Shown: piece by piece, positions 23,248-30,185 of the stretch
Numbering within the stretch: position 1 is the first letter of the stretch
Layout of the letters: each line of letters begins with the position of its first letter
The notes under the pieces: generated by a model
What the model was told of the DNA's origin: nothing
Database searches by the model: none
What the model saw: only the letters and a program-made list of their open reading frames with translations
DNA from: Verrucomicrobiota bacterium
GTDB lineage: Bacteria > Verrucomicrobiota > Verrucomicrobiia > Chthoniobacterales > UBA10450
Direction of reading: 5' to 3'
Assembly: GCA_003218785.1 (NCBI GenBank)
Contig: QHOM01000194.1
Span: 1 to 30,185, forward strand
DNA: 30,185 nucleotides
Made by a program: the position numbers and the translations under genes

Positions 23248-24370
23248 GCCGCCTGCGGAGTTGCAAGAGAAACTTACCGGTGCGGCAAACAAAATCATCA
23301 AAGGACAGTTGCCGGCGTCGCGTTTTGAAAAATGTTTTGCCCTTTTTGTGTTCACTCAATCGGGAAGCAACGATTTCCGTAGCGAATCCCAGGAGCTGTA
23401 TTTGCATCGCAACGAGGGGAGCGATGAAGACCGCGCGTTACTCGCAATTGCACTGCATCGGCAAAACATCATGGCGCGCGAGCAACAGCAACTCCTGCGC
23501 GAAATCGACACGCCGATCAAAGAACGCGCTTTTAATCCCGTGACGTTTACGTCGATGACTCGCGCGGAGGCGATGCGCGCCTTCGCGTTTAATGTTGTCT
23601 CGCCGCCAACGTGGACGAAGCAAAAGAAACAACAGGCGCGCGACCGCATGTCGAAGTTGATGGATGCGGCAGGATCGCTTTCAACGCAGGAAAATCTCTG
23701 GCTGCTGCTCGCGTTCAAATCAATGCTCGGAGCGGAAATGGCGCCCTCGTTACACGCAGCGCAGCCCCCGGGCGTGCTTTCCAAGAATGGGGGATCGGCC
23801 GGATGGCTCGAGCGCAAGATCGACAACGACTTGGCAATTAAGGAGCTCAATCAAGGCGCGCTTACATTTTTGATGCAGGCCGAATATTCGACCAGCGAAG
23901 TCGATACGGACCGAATGGACCGTGGATTTCACATTGAACGTGTCGTCAAAAATCTGACTGACCCGAAGCGGGTCGGCAGTTCCGATGCGCCGTTAAAGCT
24001 GGGCGATCAATTGCTCATCACCTACCGGCTGAACACACGGAAGCTTCAAAATTTTGTAGCGCTCGAAGATGCGTTGCCGGCCGGCATCGAGGTAGTGAAT
24101 CCAAATCTTGCGATCGTCGGAAAATTCTTCCAGCTTCCGCCCGCTGATCCGCAGGATCGTTTGCTTGGATTGTCGTACTCGGAGATGCGCGATCGCTCGA
24201 CGCTCCTTTATTTCGACATAGTCGATCCAGGCTCGAGTACATATTCGATCTTGGCACGCGCGACCGCGGCAGGCACGTTTCGCTGGCCCGCCACGCAAGT
24301 AGCGCCGATGTACGACAGCCGTTTCTCCGGGTTGTCACCTTCAAGTTTATGCGTCATCTCCGTCGAATAG
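23207..24370 (+). CDS. Alpha-2-macroglobulin, C-terminal part in a second frame
   Basis: This 387-codon frame continues the thioester (TED) helices (for example INAGFEPPAELQEKLTGAANKI) and ends with the receptor-binding-like domain (LGDQLLITYRLNTRKLQNFVALEDALPAGIEVV, later GTFRWPATQVAPMYD). It is the second half of the same gene. The helices normally found between the end of the first frame (QYADSLL) and this part, with a WPG-like segment, appear to be missing, so the defect looks like a small deletion of roughly 25-30 codons that also shifts frame. That estimate comes from family knowledge, not an alignment. An ATG at 23207 opens the frame, but independent function is unlikely. Confidence 0.8.
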   Translation: MLTHCSESINAGFEPPAELQEKLTGAANKIIKGQLPASRFEKCFALFVFTQSGSNDFRSESQELYLHRNEGSDEDRALLAIALHRQNIMAREQQQLLREIDTPIKERAFNPVTFTSMTRAEAMRAFAFNVVSPPTWTKQKKQQARDRMSKLMDAAGSLSTQENLWLLLAFKSMLGAEMAPSLHAAQPPGVLSKNGGSAGWLERKIDNDLAIKELNQGALTFLMQAEYSTSEVDTDRMDRGFHIERVVKNLTDPKRVGSSDAPLKLGDQLLITYRLNTRKLQNFVALEDALPAGIEVVNPNLAIVGKFFQLPPADPQDRLLGLSYSEMRDRSTLLYFDIVDPGSSTYSILARATAAGTFRWPATQVAPMYDSRFSGLSPSSLCVISVE

Positions 24371-26748
24371 CTGAATTGTGCGGTTCACGCCCGGGTAGCG
24401 CACGCGTCTCGCGTGTCTGGTTTCGGCGTCGCGCCGAAACAGGCTTTCCTTTGACCGTGAATCGCAGAGCCGAGTCGGACGCAAGGGAAAAGTTCGCGAT
24501 CGCGAGACGCGCTCGCCAGACACGCGGGACGCGTGCGCTACGCAGACCTCTGCGTTTACGCTTATTTGTAATTTCCACGGGAATCGTCTTGCCGATGGCA
24601 ATCGTTTGGTGGCTGCCAATTCCTGATCAGCTGCAAAAATCACCTGCTGGAACTTTGACGCTGCTTGATTGTCGCGGTCGCGAAATTGCCGAGCTCGCAT
24701 CGCCGGCAGCGCGTGCGCAATTTCCAGTTCCACTCGAGCGAATGGGATCGTGGCTTCCGCGCGTAACTGTCGAGCTGGAGGACCGGCGCTTTTACGAACA
24801 TCACGGGATTGATTGGCGTGCCACAGTCGCCGCCTGCGCGCGCGATTTGCGATCGGGGCATGTTGTTTCCGGCGCATCCACCATCACCCAGCAGCTGGTG
24901 AAATTAGCAACTGGTCGCGGGCAGCACAGTTGGAATCGCAAACTCTACGAAGCAATCGCGGCTTGGAAATTGGAGCGGCGCTGGAGCAAGCAGAGAATTC
25001 TCGCCGAGTATTTGAATCGCAGCAGTTACGGCAATCGCCGGATCGGCCCGGAAGCGGCCGCTCGGACATACTTCGACAAACCGGCGCGCGATCTCACACT
25101 CAGCGAAGCGATTTTTCTGGCCGGTTTGCCCCAGGCACCGACCCGACTAAATCCGTGGCGACATTCGGAGGAAGCAAAACGCAAATACGCTCGTTCGCTC
25201 ACACGCTTAGTTGAACTTGGAGTTATCACGCGAGATCAGCAGCTACTTCTCGCGGAGCCCCCGAGAGTCACACAGGTGGATCCGCCGCGTCGCGCGCAGC
25301 ACTTTGTCGATGCAGTCGTGGCGCGAAACCCAGGATTGCGGGGCACGGTAAGGACAACGCTCGATCTCGATCTGCAGCGTACGGTGGAACGCCTCGCGCA
25401 GTCGCATTTGTCGGCGTTAAATCGGCATGACATCACGCAGGTAGCGATTGTTGTGCTCGAAAACGCGACGGGCGCGATTCGTGCCATGGTTGGCTCCGAG
25501 AATTACGACGTGTCGCAAATCAACGGCGCGATGCAGCCGCGCAGTTGTGGATCGACATTGAAACCGTTCGTTTATCTTGAGGCGATCGATAAGCGGCTGC
25601 TCACCGCAGCGAGCTTGTTGCCGGATACGCCCGACGCGATCCGTGGTGAGTACGCCGATTATGACCCGCAAAATTACAATCATCGTTATCTTGGTCCGGT
25701 GCGCCTCCGCGAAGCGCTGGGCTGTTCACTCAACGTGCCGGCCGTGTTCACGCTAAGCCAGCTCGGCGCGCGCCCTGCATTCTATCAACTGCAAAAGTGG
25801 GGCTTCGATTTTCCCCAGGGCCTCGCGGATTATGGTGCCGGCTTCGTCTTGGGAAATGCTGAGACCCGCCTTGTCGATCTTGCTGCTGCTTATGCGGGAC
25901 TGGCGCGTGGCGGGACGTCGATGCGCGCAAAATTTTTAACTGCGGAACATCAGCCGATCAGCCGCATCGCTTCGAAAGAGGCAACGGCAATCATCACCGA
26001 TATTTTGTGCGATAACGATGCGAGACAGAAAAGTTTTGGCCCGCATTCGCCGCTTGCCTTCGAGCAACGCGTTGCCGCCAAGACCGGAACAAGCAGCGGT
26101 TTCCGCGACGCTTGGACAGTTGGATTTGACAAGGAACACGCGGTCGGCGTGTGGGCAGGAAATTTTGACGGACGCCCCATGCGCGACACGTTTGCCGTGC
26201 GCGCGGCGACGCCGCTTTTGGGGGCAGTGATACAGGAATTACTCCAGCGTGATCATCCGCTCGATCCACCTCCGGAAAATGACAAACTGGTGCGCCGCGA
26301 AATTTGCAAGGCGACAGGTTTGCTCCCATCACGCTTTAGCGCTGCGATACTGAACGAACTGTTTCTGGCAGGAACGGAGCCGCGCGAGGATTCGGCAGAT
26401 TACTTTGCGAGCGACGGAAAATTGCTTTTGCCAGACGCGTACAGCCAATGGTGCGCGAGCCGCGACAACACCATTGGCGCGCACGTCCGATCCGATTTTC
26501 GTATCACGAGTCCGCCAGCAAACGCGCGCTACCAACTCGATCCTTTGCTGCCACCGTCACAGCAGATGGTCGAGCTCACCGCGGCGTTTGCCGGAGACGC
26601 GGAGTGGTTTGTAAACGGTGTGCAAGTGTCACCGCAACGCGACGGCCGATTCTTTTGGCAGCTCGCGGCCGGTGAATGGAATGTGCGTGCTGCCTGTCGC
26701 GGCGAATTCGCGGAAGAAACAATCACCGTGGAAGAAATCACTGATTAG
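24349..26748 (+). CDS. pbpC: Penicillin-binding protein 1C (bifunctional class A PBP)
   Basis: Inner-membrane peptidoglycan glycosyltransferase/transpeptidase. One membrane segment (about residues 68-90) precedes the transglycosylase domain with EDRRFYEHHGID (catalytic Glu144) and GASTITQQ (175-182). The transpeptidase has S402-x-x-K405 (GSTLKPF), S460-L-N462 and K578-T-G. The C-terminal BiPBP_C domain (about 715-799) is present, as in PBP1C. The gene overlaps the end of the alpha-2-macroglobulin gene by 22 bases, the known A2M-PBP1C pairing. Codons 16-65 derive from a palindromic element; removing it joins MRHLRRIAELCGSRP directly to RRPLRLRLFVIS, a normal short cytoplasmic tail. No other start before the membrane segment is better than ATG 24349, although GTG 24457 is possible. 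Confidence 0.9.
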   Translation: MRHLRRIAELCGSRPGSARVSRVWFRRRAETGFPLTVNRRAESDAREKFAIARRARQTRGTRALRRPLRLRLFVISTGIVLPMAIVWWLPIPDQLQKSPAGTLTLLDCRGREIAELASPAARAQFPVPLERMGSWLPRVTVELEDRRFYEHHGIDWRATVAACARDLRSGHVVSGASTITQQLVKLATGRGQHSWNRKLYEAIAAWKLERRWSKQRILAEYLNRSSYGNRRIGPEAAARTYFDKPARDLTLSEAIFLAGLPQAPTRLNPWRHSEEAKRKYARSLTRLVELGVITRDQQLLLAEPPRVTQVDPPRRAQHFVDAVVARNPGLRGTVRTTLDLDLQRTVERLAQSHLSALNRHDITQVAIVVLENATGAIRAMVGSENYDVSQINGAMQPRSCGSTLKPFVYLEAIDKRLLTAASLLPDTPDAIRGEYADYDPQNYNHRYLGPVRLREALGCSLNVPAVFTLSQLGARPAFYQLQKWGFDFPQGLADYGAGFVLGNAETRLVDLAAAYAGLARGGTSMRAKFLTAEHQPISRIASKEATAIITDILCDNDARQKSFGPHSPLAFEQRVAAKTGTSSGFRDAWTVGFDKEHAVGVWAGNFDGRPMRDTFAVRAATPLLGAVIQELLQRDHPLDPPPENDKLVRREICKATGLLPSRFSAAILNELFLAGTEPREDSADYFASDGKLLLPDAYSQWCASRDNTIGAHVRSDFRITSPPANARYQLDPLLPPSQQMVELTAAFAGDAEWFVNGVQVSPQRDGRFFWQLAAGEWNVRAACRGEFAEETITVEEITD
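24395..24541. repeat. 147-base palindromic element in frame at the PBP1C N-terminus
   Basis: The ends are near-perfect inverted repeats: GTAGCGCACGCGTCTCGCG at 24395 onward is mirrored by CGCGGGACGCGTGCGCTAC ending at 24541, with 25 of 26 positions matching. Inside are a perfect hairpin TTTCGGCG-TCG-CGCCGAAA (24421-24439) and the palindrome TCGCGATCGCGA (24494-24505). Its length is exactly 49 codons and it contains no stop in the PBP1C frame, coding an Arg-rich tail ahead of the membrane helix. Confidence 0.85.
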
Positions 26749-26758
26749 TGCCCTGAAA

Positions 26759-26779
26759 GCCGGGATTGATTTTCCCGGC
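26759..26779 (+). terminator. G+C hairpin after the PBP1C gene, possible terminator
   Basis: GCCGGG (26759-26764) and CCCGGC (26774-26779) flank a nine-base loop, 10 bases after the PBP1C stop. No U-tract follows, so it is at most a weak or Rho-assisted terminator. Confidence 0.4.
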
Positions 26780-26817
26780 GACTTAAGGGAAACTTAGCTC
26801 CCGGATCTCCCGAATTC

Positions 26818-28212
26818 ATGCAGCAGGTCACCGCGTTTTCACGTCCGCAAACCGTTCCGGCTGTTCCGGCGGCCGCGCCGAGGACGAGTTTGTGGATATT
26901 AGATTCCTGGCGAGATCTGATCCTCTACGTCGGCACACCGCTGTTACTGCTGCCGGTTTTTGCGCTGGCTCAGGCGCGCTGGAGCCCACAAGACATTTAT
27001 CTCTTCGTCGCGGCGTTCGGTGCAATGGGCCATCACCTGCCAGGGATGATCCGCGCCTATGGCGATCGCGCTTTGTTCAATCGGTTCAAATGGCGCTTTA
27101 TTTTGGCGCCGCTCTTTCTGCTCGCGGTCTGCACGGCCTTTTTCTGGTGGGACCTGAAAGGAATCATGCTTGTCGTTTTTTTCTGGGGCGTTTGGCATGG
27201 ATTAATGCAGACGTATGGGTTTTGCCGCATCTACGACGCAAAACTCGGATCGTTCGCCGCGCTCACTCGGCGGCTCGATTTTGCCTCATGCGTGATCTGG
27301 TTTGCAACCGCTGTGGCGCTTTCCCCGTTGCGCATGAGCGACACCCTCGACATCTATTACACATGCGGTGGCCCCTTTATTTCGCCCGTCTTATTGCACG
27401 AGTTCCAGCAGGTCATGCTCTGGGGGGCAATCGCAGTTTCGGTCCTTTTCGTCGTGCATTTTGGCCGGATGTGGCACTTGGGCAAGCGGCCAAACCCAGT
27501 AAAGGCGGCGCTGCTGGTGACGACCATTACCTTTTGGTGGTACTGCAATAACGGCGTCGCGAACATTCTTGTTGGCATTGCGCTCTTCGAAGTCTTCCAC
27601 GACGTGCAGTATCTCTCGCTCGTCTGGATCTACAATCGCAACCGCGTGGAGAAGGACAGCAATATCGGTGGGTTCATGCGTTTTGTTTTCCGAAGAAGCG
27701 GCTCGCTCATCGGACTGTACGTCGGCTTGGTTTTCGCTTACGGCTCGCTTGCTTATTTCAATGCCCATCTCGGGATCGAAACGGTCAAACGCGTCCTCAC
27801 TGGCGTAGTCACCGCATCCACGCTGCTTCATTTTTATTACGACGGATTTATCTGGAAAGTTCGCGAACGCTCCACCCGGCAGTCTCTCGGGCTTACCGGT
27901 GGGACGGCCGATGTGTCGTTGGGCGGGTTTCTCCCGGGCTGGGCCATACATGGGTTAAAGTGGGCAGCCGTATTTGTCCTGCCGCTAAGCGCCCTCTGGT
28001 TCTGGCAAGTGCGTGGTCCTGTTGCCGAAATTCAACGGCGCGCATGGGTGGTAGCCGATGTGCCAGCCGGCGCTCGCCAGCATTTTGATTACGGGCTGGC
28101 GCTGCAAAAAGAAGGCCAATTGGAGCAGGCGGAAGAACAATATAACGTCGCACTCGGTTTCAACCCCAATGACGCGACCCAACAACGCCGAGTCCCATGT
28201 CGATTACGCTAA
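26818..28212 (+). CDS. Multi-TM membrane protein with C-terminal TPRs, first part (frame broken)
   Basis: This 464-codon frame encodes about nine to ten hydrophobic segments between residues 25 and 400 (for example LILYVGTPLLLLPVFALAQ, GIMLVVFFWGVWHGLMQTYG and AALLVTTITFWWYC), with His/Trp-rich loops such as FGAMGHHLPGM, GVWHGLMQTYGFCR and FEVFHDVQYLSLVW. The conserved-looking histidines could bind metal, but I do not recognise an enzyme family. From about residue 420 TPR sequence begins (ARQHFDYGLALQKEGQLEQAEEQYNVALGFNP) and the frame is lost at about 28180, ending in an unrelated tail at 28212. The repeats go on in the frame 28169-28666. It starts at ATG 26818. It is probably transcribed from its own promoter after PBP1C. 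Confidence 0.7.
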   Translation: MQQVTAFSRPQTVPAVPAAAPRTSLWILDSWRDLILYVGTPLLLLPVFALAQARWSPQDIYLFVAAFGAMGHHLPGMIRAYGDRALFNRFKWRFILAPLFLLAVCTAFFWWDLKGIMLVVFFWGVWHGLMQTYGFCRIYDAKLGSFAALTRRLDFASCVIWFATAVALSPLRMSDTLDIYYTCGGPFISPVLLHEFQQVMLWGAIAVSVLFVVHFGRMWHLGKRPNPVKAALLVTTITFWWYCNNGVANILVGIALFEVFHDVQYLSLVWIYNRNRVEKDSNIGGFMRFVFRRSGSLIGLYVGLVFAYGSLAYFNAHLGIETVKRVLTGVVTASTLLHFYYDGFIWKVRERSTRQSLGLTGGTADVSLGGFLPGWAIHGLKWAAVFVLPLSALWFWQVRGPVAEIQRRAWVVADVPAGARQHFDYGLALQKEGQLEQAEEQYNVALGFNPNDATQQRRVPCRLR

Positions 28213-28666
28213 TTTGCTCAAACGGATCGGACGCTACGACGAGGCTGCGCCTCACTTCGAAGAGGGCACGCGTCTCAAGCCGGATTCGCCCGATGCCCAT
28301 TACAACTACGCAGCGTTTCTTGCCTCACGAGGCAAAAGTGATGACGCCATCGGCGAGCTTCGGCAGGTTGTACGACTCAAACCGGATTATTTGGATGCGC
28401 AGCTTCGCCTTGCCGATGCGCTTTTTTCAAAAGGCGATCTCGAGGAGGCCAAAACGCATTACATCGCAGCGCTTCGCGCCGACTCCAAGCTGGTGGTTGC
28501 GTACAACAGCTTGGGCAAGATTTACCTGAGCCAAGGACAATTCTCTCAAGCTATTGTTCAGTTCAGTGAAGCGTTACGCCTTAGTCCCGGTTACAAAGAT
28601 GCCGAGGAAAACTTGCGCATCGCCAAGGCGAATGACGCTCAAATTTTTCCCCAGTCGCACAAGTAG
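28169..28666 (+). CDS. C-terminal TPR part of the membrane/TPR protein, second frame
   Basis: It carries four tidy tetratricopeptide repeats: AESHVDYANLLKRIGRYDEAA, AHYNYAAFLASRGKSDDAIG, AQLRLADALFSKGDLEEAKTH and AYNSLGKIYLSQGQFSQAIVQ. The register continues that of the upstream frame (the last upstream unit ends ALGFNPND, this one begins NNAESHVDYANLL), so one base lost near 28180 (the ACCCAACAACG stretch) explains the split. Together the gene would encode about 616 residues. An ATG at 28169 exists without a ribosome site. TPRs here would face one side of the membrane and bind partner proteins. Confidence 0.7.
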   Translation: MTRPNNAESHVDYANLLKRIGRYDEAAPHFEEGTRLKPDSPDAHYNYAAFLASRGKSDDAIGELRQVVRLKPDYLDAQLRLADALFSKGDLEEAKTHYIAALRADSKLVVAYNSLGKIYLSQGQFSQAIVQFSEALRLSPGYKDAEENLRIAKANDAQIFPQSHK

Positions 28667-28790
28667 AGTCTGAATCAGAAACGCAGGAAGGCACGAAGTT
28701 TGGTAATAGATCAGCGTCTTAGCGCTGGGCTAGTATCCTGCGAACGGAATCTGGATTTGGGCTCAAATCCGCGTAATTCGCGGTTTCGTC

Positions 28791-29648
28791 ATGCATGCTT
28801 CTTCCATCGCCCTGCATCTCAACCTGGATGACGCGTGGCAGACTGATGCGATGCGCCTCGCTGTTGTTGACGCACGCAATTGGGGGCCGCAATTGCGCTT
28901 CTCTGCACCGCCTCGCTTGGTCACCGAATTTTATGGCGAACACGAGACACACCTCGCGTCGCCCTTTATGCTTTACGGGTCGGGCGATTTCCATTATTTG
29001 ACGGCGCTTCGCCTGCGACGTGTCGCCGAGCCGATTATTGTCGTGTCATTCGACAATCATCCGGATTGGGATGTGCGTCCGCCGAAATGGGGCTGCGGCG
29101 GATGGGTGAATCGCGCACTGGAACTTCCTCAAGTGCGCCGTGTGAGCGTTTGGGGTTGCGGCAACTTCGAATGCTGGTGGCCGCACCAAATTTTCGGCAA
29201 CCGTCGCGCCGAACGCGCAGGCATTCTTGAGGTCCATCCGTGGGCAGACGATCGGCCACTGAAAGATCGGCGCCGTCGCGGCGCCATCCTTCGTGACAAT
29301 TGGCGCGAGCACTTTGACCAATTTTTGGAAACGGCCGGCGGAAAAAACGTTTACGTCACGATCGATCTTGACTGTCTCGATGGGAGCGATGCAGTGACGA
29401 ATTGGGAAGCTGGCCGCTTCACCATTGGAGATCTTGAATGGGCGCTCGGGAAGTTGCGCGAGTCCTCTCAGATTATTGGAGGCGATGTTTGTGGCGCCTA
29501 CTCGTCGCCGAAGTATTCGCGTTGGAAACAGCGTTTCGCTGCGGAATTCGATCATCCGAAGATTCAGCTACCGTCGTCGGACCAGATTCGCGCGATCAAT
29601 TTTGAAGCTTTGCAAAATCTCTGGCCACTATTGACAGGAACCCTGTAG
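28791..29648 (+). CDS. Arginase/agmatinase-fold (ureohydrolase-like) protein
   Basis: This 285-residue protein keeps all six binuclear metal ligands of the arginase fold: His68 in SGDFHYL, Asp88, His90 and Asp92 in SFDNHPDWD, and Asp172 and Asp174 in TIDLDCLDG. Two points differ from true arginases: the first motif reads GSGDFHY rather than GGDHS, and the second half of the substrate loop is DAVTNWEAG instead of the usual P-x-PG. GGDVCG replaces the usual late D-x-x-E-x-x-P region. So it probably hydrolyses a guanidine or amide compound other than arginine, or acts as a deacetylase-like relative; the substrate is unknown. It starts at ATG 28791. It stands alone between the TPR gene and the sigma factor. 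Confidence 0.75.
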   Translation: MHASSIALHLNLDDAWQTDAMRLAVVDARNWGPQLRFSAPPRLVTEFYGEHETHLASPFMLYGSGDFHYLTALRLRRVAEPIIVVSFDNHPDWDVRPPKWGCGGWVNRALELPQVRRVSVWGCGNFECWWPHQIFGNRRAERAGILEVHPWADDRPLKDRRRRGAILRDNWREHFDQFLETAGGKNVYVTIDLDCLDGSDAVTNWEAGRFTIGDLEWALGKLRESSQIIGGDVCGAYSSPKYSRWKQRFAAEFDHPKIQLPSSDQIRAINFEALQNLWPLLTGTL

Positions 29649-29709
29649 TTGCAGGCTTGATTTTGACGCGCCTTTTTCATTCGATGGTCGTGTGCCTCCT
29701 CAGGACGAG

Positions 29710-30185
29710 GTGACTTCACAGAGCGCGATCGGCGGAAATGCTTATCACGGCCCGGCGGCGTTTACTACTACGCACTGGAGCGTGGTGCTGGAGGCACAGG
29801 GCGAATCGCCAGCGGCACAAGAGGCACTTGAAAAACTCTGCCGGATTTATTGGCGACCCATTTACAGCTTTGTGCGGCGACAGGGGGCCGGGCCGGAGGA
29901 AGCGCAGGATCTTACGCAAGGTTTTTTTGCTCTTTTGTTGGAGCGCCGGGATCTGCGCACTGTGCGCAAAGAGAAGGGGCGATTGCGTTCTTATCTGCTC
30001 TCGGCGCTGAAGCACTTTCTGGCTGACGAACACCGCCGCGCGATGGCGATCAAACGTGGCAAAGGCCAGCAGCTCATTCCCTTGGAAGAACTGCGTACTG
30101 AGGAACGGTGCGGCATGGAGCCAGCCGACCCGCTCACTGCCGAGCGCATTTACGAGCGCCGTTGGGCTTCGACATTGCTGGATCG
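29710..30185 (+). CDS. ECF-like RNA polymerase sigma factor, cut by the window end
   Basis: The first 158 codons of a sigma-70-family factor. It has the start THWSVVLEAQ, then an LCRIYWRPIYSFVRRQG helix and the region 2 core EEAQDLTQGFFALLLERRDL, followed by GRLRSYLLSALKHFLADEHRRA (end of region 2). This form is common in Planctomycetota and Verrucomicrobiota, where such factors are usually paired with a Ser/Thr kinase gene downstream; that part lies outside the window. Region 4 is not reached. I start at GTG 29710 behind CAGGACGAG; GTG 29692 is an in-frame alternative. A frame on the opposite strand over this stretch is not credible. Confidence 0.8.
   Translation, partial: MTSQSAIGGNAYHGPAAFTTTHWSVVLEAQGESPAAQEALEKLCRIYWRPIYSFVRRQGAGPEEAQDLTQGFFALLLERRDLRTVRKEKGRLRSYLLSALKHFLADEHRRAMAIKRGKGQQLIPLEELRTEERCGMEPADPLTAERIYERRWASTLLD

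Noticed and set aside
1..30185. CRISPR arrays, tRNA and rRNA genes, insertion-sequence transposases, phage genes
   Set aside because: I looked for regular spaced repeats, tRNA-like cloverleaves and transposase or integrase motifs and saw none I could support; tRNA absence would need a tRNA search program to confirm.

Overview
The window reads as a chromosomal stretch of a soil-type Verrucomicrobiota bacterium (Chthoniobacterales or 'Udaeobacter'-like is my best guess). The grounds are a moderately high G+C content by eye, the truncated ECF-like sigma factor of the THWSVVL type at the right end, a TolB-like/TPR protein of the kind abundant in that phylum, a bacterial RRM protein, and many short palindromic repeats. 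This placement is inference; no rRNA or ribosomal-protein marker is present.

Layout. 1-4000 is on the minus strand: a class I SAM methyltransferase, a VanX-like D-Ala-D-Ala dipeptidase and a membrane TolB/TPR protein split by a frameshift. 4159-5873 (+) is a translationally coupled pair, a PAP2 phosphatase and an LPG-synthase/HpnL-type flippase-like membrane protein, meeting tail-to-tail a kinase-like gene (5705-6703, -). 6845-7597 (-) is an UPF0173 metallo-hydrolase with an in-frame stop. 7811-8446 (+) is an AlkA-type glycosylase; 8615-9899 (+) holds a GYF_2/Yip1-like protein and a DUF2752 protein. 9938-10627 (-) is an M23 peptidase, divergent from an epimerase and a sulfotransferase (10737-12723, +). 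13083-15843 (+) holds an RRM protein with a long leader, miaA and hflX. 15825-16643 (-) holds a PlsC-type acyltransferase behind a wrecked CDP-alcohol phosphatidyltransferase start, divergent from nth (16689-17363, +). 17480-26748 (+) is an overlapping operon: exported TPR protein, alpha-2-macroglobulin (in two frames) and penicillin-binding protein 1C. 26818-28666 is a multi-TM/TPR protein in two frames, followed by an arginase-family protein and the sigma factor cut by the window edge.

Themes. (1) Envelope maintenance: D-Ala-D-Ala dipeptidase, M23 peptidase, PBP1C, alpha-2-macroglobulin, PAP2, flippase-like and acyltransferase genes. Alpha-2-macroglobulin plus PBP1C is a known bacterial pair thought to trap invading proteases and repair peptidoglycan; here an exported TPR protein is joined to it by a 4-nt overlap. 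(2) DNA/RNA maintenance: alkA, nth, miaA, hflX and the RRM protein. (3) Palindromic elements are the most unusual signal. One sits in frame inside miaA, one in frame in the N-terminal tail of PBP1C and one in the alpha-2-macroglobulin signal peptide; four further inverted repeats lie between genes or at gene ends. (4) Five genes are interrupted by frameshift, nonsense or deletion. This is either gene decay or draft-assembly error, and the sequence alone cannot tell which.
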